Part shown: in pieces, positions 56,253 to 64,000 of the stretch
Layout of the letters: every line of letters starts with the position of its first letter
How positions within the stretch are numbered: position 1 is the first letter of the stretch
Source of the DNA: Achromobacter xylosoxidans
GTDB lineage: Bacteria > Pseudomonadota > Gammaproteobacteria > Burkholderiales > Burkholderiaceae_B
Direction: 5' to 3'
NCBI RefSeq assembly: GCF_014490035.1
Contig: NZ_CP061008.1
Location: forward strand, 6,324,001-6,388,000
Length of the DNA: 64,000 nt
Position numbers and translations under genes: made by a program
The notes under the pieces: model-generated
Told to the model about the DNA's origin: nothing
What the model saw: the letters and a program-made list of their open reading frames with translations, nothing else
Database searches by the model: none

Positions 56253-56451
56253 GGCGGGAGACTGTGTAGGTTGGATACCGTGTCGCCCGCAGGGGCGGCG
56301 CCGGAAGGCATAGAACATTGAAATATAAACAAATATCTTCAAATTCTAAGCCTGCCAATCAGACAGGGTCAACGACGCCGGCGGACGTTGTGGCGAAACG
56401 ATCCGGCGCAGTCCTACACTATGGGACATCCCGTTCCTACCAGAGAGCTGA

Positions 56452-57171
56452 ATGACCGCCGTAGACACCATGGCCGGGCGCCTTGCCCAGATCCAGCAAC
56501 GCATCGCCGACGCCTGCACGCGCGCCGGCCGTAGCCCGGACAGCGTGACGCTGCTGCCCGTCAGCAAGACCTTCGGCGTGGACGCCATCCGCGAGGGCAT
56601 GGCGCTGGGGCTGACCCGCTACGGCGAAAACAAGACGCAGGAAATCCGCCAGAAAGCCGCGGCCCTGGACGGCCTGGGCCTGCAATGGGTGCTGATCGGC
56701 CACCTGCAGACCAACAAGGCCCGCGACGCCGCGCGCGACGCGGCCGAAGTCCAGTCGCTGGACCGGGTGGAGCTGGCCGAAGCCCTGCACCGCCGCCTGG
56801 CCAACGAAGGCCGGACCCTGGACGTGCTGGTGCAGGTCAAGACGTCGTCCGAGCCCACCAAGTACGGCATGGATCCCGCCGACGTGGCCGCCTTCCTGCG
56901 CCGCATCGCCGCTGACTTTCCGACGCTGCGCGTGCAAGGCCTGATGACGCTGGCCGTGAATTCGCCGGATCCCGCCGAAGTGCGCGCCTGCTTCCGTACC
57001 CTGCGCGAATTGCGCGACCGCCTGCGCCAGGAAAACCTGCCCGGCGTATCGCTGGACCGGCTCTCGATGGGCATGAGCGGAGACTTCGAACTGGCGATCG
57101 AGGAAGGCTCGACCGAGGTGCGTATCGGCTCGGCGATCTTCGGCGCCCGCAGCTACCCCGATCCGCAATAA
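56452..57171 (+). CDS. yggS: YggS/PLPBP pyridoxal-phosphate homeostasis protein
   Basis: The 239-residue protein has the alanine-racemase-like barrel with the PLP lysine in LLPVSKTFGVDAIRE (about residue 43). It also has RYGENKTQEIRQKA, WVLIGHLQTNKARD, SSEPTKYGMDP and the phosphate-binding SMGMSGDFELAIEEGSTEVRIGSAIFG. It has no racemase activity in known homologues and carries PLP safely in the cytoplasm. It is often near proC or pilT. Here the neighbours are an aminotransferase and a Bug receptor. Confidence 0.95.
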   Translation: MTAVDTMAGRLAQIQQRIADACTRAGRSPDSVTLLPVSKTFGVDAIREGMALGLTRYGENKTQEIRQKAAALDGLGLQWVLIGHLQTNKARDAARDAAEVQSLDRVELAEALHRRLANEGRTLDVLVQVKTSSEPTKYGMDPADVAAFLRRIAADFPTLRVQGLMTLAVNSPDPAEVRACFRTLRELRDRLRQENLPGVSLDRLSMGMSGDFELAIEEGSTEVRIGSAIFGARSYPDPQ

Positions 57172-57300
57172 GCCGCTGAAAACAGGGCACAAAACATCTG
57201 CCGATTGCCGGGGACGCAAGGCATAATAACGGCGCATAACAGGCCCCCCGCGCACCCTGCGGCGGCGGCCCATACTTAATTCCGCACTTGGAGACACCCC

Positions 57301-58269
57301 ATGCATAAGCACGCGAAGCGCCTGTTGGCGCTGGCCGCCCTGTCCCTGGCCGCCGGCGCGGCCTCCGCCCAATCCTGGCCCACCCAGCCGGTCCGCTGGA
57401 TCGTGCCCTACCCGGCCGGCGGCGGCACCGACGTCGTGGCGCGCACGGTGGCAAGCGGCCTGGAAAAACCGTTGGGCCAGACCATCGTGGTCGAGAACCG
57501 CCCCGGCGCCGCCACCATCATCGGCGCTACCGCCATCGCCCAGGCCGAGGCCAACGGCTACATGGTCGGCACGGCCGACTCGGGCACGCTGGCGTTCAAC
57601 CCGTCGCTGTACGCCAAGCTGTCCTACGATCCGTCCAAGTTCACCTACATCGGCGGCATCGCCAAGTTCCCGCTGCTGCTGGCCGTGAATGTCAATTCGC
57701 CGTTCAAGACCGTGGACGACGTGATCCAGGCCGCCAAGAAAGAACCGGGCAAGCTGTCGGCGGCATCCGCCGGCGCGGGCTCGCCGCATCACCTGGCGCT
57801 GGAACTCTTCAAGCAGCGCACCAACGCCAACGTGCTGCACGTGCCCTACAAGGGCGCGGCGCCCGCCGTCCAGGATCTGCTGGGCGGACAGGTGGACCTG
57901 ATGTTCATCGATCTGGCCTCGGGCCTGCCCAACGTCAAGGCCGGCAAGCTGCGCGTGTTGGCCGCGGCCACTCCGGAACGCGTCGCCGCGCTGCCGGACG
58001 TGCCCACCATGGCCGAGCAAGGCGTGCCCAACTTCACCGCCTATGCCTGGCAAGGCCTGGTCGGCCCGGCCGGCCTGCCGGAGCCCGTCGTCAAGAAGCT
58101 GGCCGCCGACCTGGAAGCCACGCTGAAGTCGCCCGCCGTATCGCAGAAGATCCTGGACATGGGCGTCATCCCGATGCCAATGTCCTCGCAAGACTTCAAG
58201 GCCTACGCCGAACAAGAACGCAGCGCCTGGGCGGACGTGATCAAGAAGGCCGGCATCAAGCTGGAGTAA
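57301..58269 (+). CDS. Bug/TctC-family periplasmic binding protein
   Basis: The 322-residue protein has a signal peptide cut at about residue 23 (ASAQ-SWP). It carries the Bug pattern WPTQPVRWIVPYPAGGGTDVVARTVASG, NRPGAATIIGATAIAQAEANGYMVG and SAGAGSPHHLALELF. The usual GAGGNIG stretch reads GAATIIG. This is the third Bug receptor in the window, again without tctAB. A strong terminator follows at 58299. The ligand is unknown. Confidence 0.9.
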   Translation: MHKHAKRLLALAALSLAAGAASAQSWPTQPVRWIVPYPAGGGTDVVARTVASGLEKPLGQTIVVENRPGAATIIGATAIAQAEANGYMVGTADSGTLAFNPSLYAKLSYDPSKFTYIGGIAKFPLLLAVNVNSPFKTVDDVIQAAKKEPGKLSAASAGAGSPHHLALELFKQRTNANVLHVPYKGAAPAVQDLLGGQVDLMFIDLASGLPNVKAGKLRVLAAATPERVAALPDVPTMAEQGVPNFTAYAWQGLVGPAGLPEPVVKKLAADLEATLKSPAVSQKILDMGVIPMPMSSQDFKAYAEQERSAWADVIKKAGIKLE

Positions 58270-58298
58270 TCCTCACAGCTCGCTGCCACAGTTGAAAA

Positions 58299-58331
58299 GA
58301 AAACCGCGACCAGCAATGGTCGCGGTTTTTT
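58299..58331. terminator. Strong bidirectional intrinsic terminator
   Basis: AAAACCGCGACCA-gcaa-TGGTCGCGGTTTTTT is a perfect stem with a GCAA loop, an A run on the left and a T run on the right, between the converging Bug and dehydrogenase genes. Confidence 0.95.
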
Positions 58332-58360
58332 CTTGTGCGCTTCTTGCGTGGACTGCCGGC

Positions 58361-61300
58361 CTAAACCAGCACCCGCTCGATGCCGCCCGCATTGGCGCGG
58401 CGCACGTACTCTTCCATCCAGCCTTCGCCCAGGATGTGACGCGCCATCTCGACCACGATGTAGTCCGCGTCCATGCCGGTGTCGCCTTCATAGCGCGACA
58501 GGCCCTGCAGGCACGACGGGCAGGAGGTCAGCACCTTCACGTCGCCGGTGAAGCCGTCGCTGCGCAAGGCGGCATCGCCCTTGAGCAGCTCTTCCTGCTT
58601 GCGGAAGCGCACCTGCGTGGAGATGTCGGGGCGGCTGACGGCCAGCGTGCCCGATTCGCCGCAGCAGCGGTCGCTCTTGACGGCGTCGTCGCCGACCAGG
58701 GCGCGCACGGTCTTCATGGGTTCCTGCAGCTTCATGGGCGTGTGGCAGGGGTCGTGGTACATGTAGCGCACGCCCTTGGCCCCTTCCAGCTTGATGCCCT
58801 TTTCCAGCAGGTATTCGTGGATGTCGATCAGGCGGCAGCCCGGGAAGATCTTGTCGAACTCGTAGCCCGCCAACTGGTCGTAGCAGGTGCCGCAGCTGAC
58901 CACCACCGTCTTGATATCCAGGTAGTTCAGCGTGTTGGCGACGCGATGGAACAGCACCCGGTTGTCGGTGATGATCTGCTCGGCCTTGTCCGTCATGCCG
59001 TTGCCGCGCTGGGGATAGCCGCAACACAGGTAGCCCGGCGGCAGCACGGTCTGCACGCCCGCGTGCCACAGCATGGCTTGCGTGGCCAGGCCCACCTGGG
59101 AGAACAGGCGCTCCGAGCCGCAGCCCGGGAAATAGAACACCGCTTCCGTGTCGGCCGTGGTGGCCTTGGGATCGCGGATGATCGGCACGTAGTTCGCGTC
59201 TTCGATGTCCAGCAGCTTGCGCGCCGCCTGCTTGGGCAGCCCGCCAGGCATCTTCTTGTTCACGAAATGCACCACCTGCTCGCGCAGCGGCGGCTTGCCC
59301 ACCGTCGCCGGAGGCGCGGCGGTCTGCTTCTTCACCAGGCCCGACAGCAGGTCGTGCGCGGCGCGCTGGACCTTGTAGCCCACGCCCACCATTGCCTTGC
59401 GGGTGGCGTTGATGGTGGCCGGATCCTTGGCGTTCAGGAAGAACATGGCGCTGGCCGTGCCCGGATTGAACGACTTGCGGCCCATGCGGCGCAGCACGGC
59501 GCGCATGTTCATGGACACGTCGCCGAAATCGATGTCGACCGGACAGGGGTTGTAGCACTTGTGGCAGACCGTGCAATGGTCGGCCACGTCCTCGAACTCT
59601 TCCCAGTGCTTGAGGCTGACGCCGCGGCGGGTCTGCTCTTCGTACAGGAAGGCTTCCACCAGCAGCGAGGTGGCCAGGATCTTGTTGCGCGGCGAATACA
59701 GCAGGTTGGCGCGCGGCACGTGGGTCGCGCACACCGGTTTGCACTTGCCGCAGCGCAGACAGTCCTTGATGGATTCGGAGATGGCGCCGATGTCGCTTTG
59801 CTGCATGATCAGCGACTCGTGGCCCATCAGGTTGAAGCTGGGCGTCCAGGCGTGGCGCAGGTCCGCGCCCGGCATCAGCTTGCCGGCGTTGAAGTGGCCG
59901 TTGGGATCGACGCGGCGCTTGTAGTCCTGGAACGGCGCCAGTTCGGCCTCGGTCAGGAATTCATACTTGGTCAGGCCGATGCCATGCTCGCCGGAAATCA
60001 CGCCGTCCAGGTCGCGGGCGATCTGCATGATGCGTTCGACGGCCTGGTGGGCCTCCTGCAGCATGCCGTAGTCGTCCGAGTTGACCGGGATGTTGGTATG
60101 CACGTTGCCGTCGCCGGCGTGCATGTGCAGCGCCACGAAGACGCGGCTCTTCAACACGCGGCCATGGATGGCGATCATCTCGTCGACGATCTTCTTGTAG
60201 GCCGCGCCCGAAAAAGTGCGCTGCAGGCCCGCCAGCACTTCCGTCTTCCAGGACAGGCGGATGGTGCGATCCTGCACCACGTCGAAAACGCGCGCGCCGG
60301 GCTGCGCCGCGAGGCGGTCCGACAGCACGGGCTGCAGCTCGCCCAGGCCCAGGCCATGCAGCTCGGGCAGCGCCTGCAGAAGCGGCAGGTCGAGGTTGTC
60401 CAGCAACCACTGCCAGCGCTGCCTGACGGCGGCCAGCAGTTCCAGCGCCTGGCGCGTGCGCTCGGCCAGCATTTCGGCGCGGGTGGTCTCGACGTCCGTG
60501 TCGTCGATCTTGCCGACCGGCAACGGCGTGCACAGATAGGCGTCCAGCTCGCCCAGCAGCTTGAGCTTGTTGCTGGTCGAGAGTTCGATGTTGATGCGCT
60601 CGATGTGATCCGTGTACTCGCCCATGCGGGGCAGCGGGATCACCACGTCTTCGTTGATCTTGAAGGCGTTGGTGTGGCGAGCGATGGCGGCGGTGCGCGA
60701 ACGGTCCAGCCAGAACTTCTTGCGCGCCTCGGGGCTGACGGCCACGAAGCCTTCGCCATGGCGCGTGTTGGCCAGGCGCACGACTTCGCTAGAAGCCGCG
60801 GCCACGGCGTCTTCGTCGTCGCCGACGATGTCGCCGATCAGGACCATCTTGGGCAGCACGCCGCGCTTGCTCTTGGTGGCGTAGCCCACCGCGCGCAGAT
60901 AGCGTTCGTCCAGATGCTCGAGACCGGCCAGGATGGCGCCGCGGGCGCGGCCTTCGCCGTCCAGGTAGCCCTTGACCTCGACGATCGACGGGATCGCGTC
61001 GCGCGCCTGGCCGAAGAACTCCATACAGACGGTGCGCGTGTAGCGCGGCATGCGGTGCAGCACCCAGCGCGCCGATGTGATCAGGCCGTCGCAGCCTTCC
61101 TTCTGGATGCCAGGCAGGCCGGCCAGGAACTTGTCGGTAACGTCCTTGCCCAGGCCTTCCTTGCGGAACACGCGGCCCTGGATTTCCAGGGTTTCGGTCT
61201 TCAGCAGGCGTTCGCCCGGCTTGCCGCGGCCGTCGAACCACTTGAGCTCGAAGCGCGCCACGTCCACGTCATGGATCTTGCCCATGTTGTGGTCCAGGCG

Positions 61301-62320
61301 GCTGACTTCCAGCCAGTTGCCGTTCGGGTCAACCATGCGCCACCAGGCCAGGTTGTCCAGCGCGGTGCCCCACAGCACGGCCTTCTTGCCGCCCGCGTTC
61401 ATGGCGATGTTGCCGCCGACACAGGAGGCCTCGGCCGAGGTCGGGTCGACGGCGAACACGAAGCCGGCCGCCTCGGCAGCCTCGGAAACGCGCTTGGTCA
61501 CGACGCCGGCGCCGGCATGGATGACCGCCACGGGCTCGGTCAGCCCGGGCAGCAGACAGGACTCGACCTTGCCGAGCTTGTCGAATTTCTCGGTGTTGAT
61601 CACCGCCGACTTCCAGGTCAGCGGAATGGCGCCGCCGGTATAGCCGGTGCCGCCGCCTCGCGGGATGATGGTCAGCCCGAGTTCAATACAGGCGGTGACC
61701 AGGGCGGCGATCTCGTCTTCCGTGTCCGGCGTCAGCACCACGAAGGGGTATTCCACGCGCCAGTCGGTGGCGTCGGTCACGTGCGAGACGCGCGACAGGC
61801 CGTCGAACTTGATGTTGTCGCGCGCGGTGATGCGGCCCAGCACCTTCTGCGCCTGTTTGCGCATCATGGCGGTCTGATCGAACTCGCCCTCGAACGCGGC
61901 GATGGCGGAGCGCGCCCGCGCCAGCAGTCCGACGACCTTCTCGTCGCGGTGCGGATCGTGGCCGGCCTCGGCGGGCACGTCCGGTTCGCGGCGGCGGTCG
62001 ATTTCACCCAGGCGGTGATGCAGGGCTTCGATGAGCTGCTTGCGGCGCTTGGGATTGTCGAGCAGGTCGTCCTGCAGATAGGGGTTGCGGCGCACCACCC
62101 AGATGTCGCCCAGGACCTCGTACAGCATGCGCGCGGAACGGCCGGTGCGGCGTTCGCCGCGCAGGTCGCTCAGCAGGCTCCAGGCGTCGTCGCCCAGCAA
62201 GCGGCCGACGATCTCGCGGTCGGAAAACGACGTGTAGTTGTACGGGATTTCGCGCAAGCGCGCGGGTGCTGCGGGCGGCATCGCCCCGTTCAAGATGTGG
62301 CTAGCGAGTGGGGCGTTCAT
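58361..62320 (-). CDS. FAD/Fe-S fusion 2-hydroxy-acid dehydrogenase with DUF3683
   Basis: The 1319-residue protein fuses, in order: an N-terminal DUF3683 region (about 1-170), an FAD-binding GlcD-like part ([28 protein letters not shown]), the oxidase C-terminal part ([28 protein letters not shown]), two 4Fe-4S motifs ([11 protein letters not shown] and [12 protein letters not shown]), and two CCG domains ([16 protein letters not shown]) as in GlcF/heterodisulfide-reductase subunits. It resembles a single-chain GlcD-GlcF or YdiJ D-2-hydroxyglutarate/D-lactate dehydrogenase passing electrons to quinone. The exact hydroxy acid is unknown. It stands alone. Confidence 0.9.
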   Translation of the reverse strand: MNAPLASHILNGAMPPAAPARLREIPYNYTSFSDREIVGRLLGDDAWSLLSDLRGERRTGRSARMLYEVLGDIWVVRRNPYLQDDLLDNPKRRKQLIEALHHRLGEIDRRREPDVPAEAGHDPHRDEKVVGLLARARSAIAAFEGEFDQTAMMRKQAQKVLGRITARDNIKFDGLSRVSHVTDATDWRVEYPFVVLTPDTEDEIAALVTACIELGLTIIPRGGGTGYTGGAIPLTWKSAVINTEKFDKLGKVESCLLPGLTEPVAVIHAGAGVVTKRVSEAAEAAGFVFAVDPTSAEASCVGGNIAMNAGGKKAVLWGTALDNLAWWRMVDPNGNWLEVSRLDHNMGKIHDVDVARFELKWFDGRGKPGERLLKTETLEIQGRVFRKEGLGKDVTDKFLAGLPGIQKEGCDGLITSARWVLHRMPRYTRTVCMEFFGQARDAIPSIVEVKGYLDGEGRARGAILAGLEHLDERYLRAVGYATKSKRGVLPKMVLIGDIVGDDEDAVAAASSEVVRLANTRHGEGFVAVSPEARKKFWLDRSRTAAIARHTNAFKINEDVVIPLPRMGEYTDHIERINIELSTSNKLKLLGELDAYLCTPLPVGKIDDTDVETTRAEMLAERTRQALELLAAVRQRWQWLLDNLDLPLLQALPELHGLGLGELQPVLSDRLAAQPGARVFDVVQDRTIRLSWKTEVLAGLQRTFSGAAYKKIVDEMIAIHGRVLKSRVFVALHMHAGDGNVHTNIPVNSDDYGMLQEAHQAVERIMQIARDLDGVISGEHGIGLTKYEFLTEAELAPFQDYKRRVDPNGHFNAGKLMPGADLRHAWTPSFNLMGHESLIMQQSDIGAISESIKDCLRCGKCKPVCATHVPRANLLYSPRNKILATSLLVEAFLYEEQTRRGVSLKHWEEFEDVADHCTVCHKCYNPCPVDIDFGDVSMNMRAVLRRMGRKSFNPGTASAMFFLNAKDPATINATRKAMVGVGYKVQRAAHDLLSGLVKKQTAAPPATVGKPPLREQVVHFVNKKMPGGLPKQAARKLLDIEDANYVPIIRDPKATTADTEAVFYFPGCGSERLFSQVGLATQAMLWHAGVQTVLPPGYLCCGYPQRGNGMTDKAEQIITDNRVLFHRVANTLNYLDIKTVVVSCGTCYDQLAGYEFDKIFPGCRLIDIHEYLLEKGIKLEGAKGVRYMYHDPCHTPMKLQEPMKTVRALVGDDAVKSDRCCGESGTLAVSRPDISTQVRFRKQEELLKGDAALRSDGFTGDVKVLTSCPSCLQGLSRYEGDTGMDADYIVVEMARHILGEGWMEEYVRRANAGGIERVLV

Positions 62321-62453
62321 GGCTGCAAGAAGGGGGCCCTTAAAAAATTATTTTATGCCATAGGCCGAGTCTGGCCCCTAATACCCCTAGGGAAGCGCTC
62401 GAAACTCGGAAATGATAGGGATGGTGCGTCCCCAATTAAGTGCAATCCTGGCG

Positions 62454-62990
62454 CTAGACCTGCCCGGGAAAAAACCACAGCAGTCCGGCCGTCATGACCA
62501 GATAGCGCAGGAATTTGCCGATGGCCATGTAGAGCACGCAGGGCCAGAACGACAGCCGCAGCCACCCCGCCACGGCGCATAGCGGATCGCCCACGGCGGG
62601 CAGCCAGGACAGCAGCAGCGCCGGCGGTCCCATGCGATGGATCCAGTCGTGGGCACGCTCGTTCCAGCGTCCGCGCATGCGTCCGCCTTCGGTCGCATCG
62701 GGATGCGGATGGGGGTGGTGTTCCTTCCAGCGCTGCACGGCGCGCTCGGCGCCCAGGCCCATGGCGTAGCTGATGGCGCCGCCCACCGTATTGCCCAGGG
62801 TCGCCACCAGGATGGCCGGCCAGAACATGTCCGGCGCCAGCTTGATGTAGCCGAATACAGCGGGTTCCGAACCCAAGGGCAGCAGGGTCGCGGACACCAG
62901 CGAAACCGTGAAGATGGCGGACAGGCCGACCGAGGGCAGCGACAGCACCCCCAGCATCCAATGCACAGCGGATAGCAGACTTTCTTCCAT
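62454..62990 (-). CDS. YqaA-type VTT/DedA-like membrane protein
   Basis: The 178-residue protein has about four hydrophobic segments and the VTT core pattern (FTVSLVSATLLPLGSEPAV, LVATLGNTVGGAISYAMGLGAERAV, LLSWLPAVGDPLCAVAGWLRLSFW). A His/Pro-rich cytoplasmic loop (KEHHPHPHPDATEGG) is inserted. Members of this superfamily are suspected lipid scramblases or undecaprenyl-phosphate carriers. The role of YqaA itself is not established. Confidence 0.87.
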   Translation of the reverse strand: MEESLLSAVHWMLGVLSLPSVGLSAIFTVSLVSATLLPLGSEPAVFGYIKLAPDMFWPAILVATLGNTVGGAISYAMGLGAERAVQRWKEHHPHPHPDATEGGRMRGRWNERAHDWIHRMGPPALLLSWLPAVGDPLCAVAGWLRLSFWPCVLYMAIGKFLRYLVMTAGLLWFFPGQV

Positions 62991-63063
62991 AGTGCGCCGA
63001 GTGTAGCCGCGCGCGGGTGCATAATCTGCCCCACCTCCCTACTTCTTGCCCCGCCTGCTGTCC

Positions 63064-64000
<937 letters not shown>

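Noticed and set aside
58292..62497. A 1401-codon open frame on the plus strand, antisense to the FAD/Fe-S dehydrogenase
   Set aside because: It is rich in His, Gln, Ala and Arg without any domain, mirrors a clear gene on the other strand and has no ribosome binding site. Such frames arise from high GC at third positions.

Overview
The window comes from a GC-rich betaproteobacterium, most likely of the Alcaligenaceae (Achromobacter/Bordetella group). Evidence: three orphan Bug/TctC-type periplasmic receptors, the chromosomal order rhodanese-grxC-secB-gpsA, the order rsmB-DUF4390-NtrY/NtrX-like-trkA-trkH, the def-fmt pair facing dprA, and heavy use of GntR, IclR and HxlR regulators. It is ordinary chromosome with one accessory catabolic island. 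I saw no rRNA, tRNA, CRISPR array, transposase or prophage. The assignment to genus rests on gene content and order only.

Layout. 1-2.6 kb: end of proB, two divergent regulators around a 22-bp palindrome, and a toxin-antitoxin locus whose toxin is broken. 2.6-5.5 kb: a lipoprotein, then thiC behind a TPP riboswitch. 5.5-6.3 kb: a gene-free stretch with long inverted repeats. 6.3-9.7 kb: a D-2-hydroxyglutarate-dehydrogenase-type flavoprotein with its GntR repressor, and a diguanylate cyclase. 9.8-14.5 kb: the minus-strand operon gpmA-envC-ctpA-moeB. 14.6-18.1 kb: rhodanese-grxC-secB-gpsA and a Bug receptor. 18.2-21.8 kb: trmL, comF, a BioC-like methyltransferase and a YbdK-type ligase. 22.1-30 kb: rsmB, DUF4390, a two-component system and K+ uptake. 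30.1 kb: a LysE exporter.

30.8-43.2 kb is the most interesting part: an IclR regulator facing a coupled gene train (crotonase, split adenosylcobalamin-dependent acyl-CoA mutase, class III CoA-transferase, MeaB chaperone, Bug receptor, unknown 113-aa protein, ABC-type binding protein), followed by a 2-oxoglutarate/Fe(II) oxygenase, an aldehyde dehydrogenase, an SDR and a PduO cobalamin adenosyltransferase. The first five genes resemble the logic of the E. coli sbm (scpA-argK-scpB-scpC) operon, but the mutase is split, the CoA-transferase belongs to another class, and an oxidative front end is attached. I read it as a pathway that oxidises a substrate to a (branched) dicarboxylic acid, makes its CoA ester, rearranges the carbon skeleton and possibly decarboxylates it. 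The substrate is unknown.

43.2-64 kb: a lone antitoxin-like regulator, rimO, an SMR transporter with its HxlR regulator, bacterioferritin, LOG, small enzymes, fmt/def, dprA, HMG-CoA lyase, an amino-acid binding protein, an aminotransferase, yggS, a third Bug receptor, a 1319-aa FAD/Fe-S fusion dehydrogenase, a YqaA-type membrane protein, and the start of ilvA.

Several short palindromes form coherent regulatory stories. The same 15-bp operator architecture (TACGSCA-W-TGSCGTA) sits before both antitoxin-like genes. The motif TTTGGTAACTA occurs both at the HxlR gene and before the oxygenase of the island. A GntR gene appears to be leaderless, with an operator across its -35 region.
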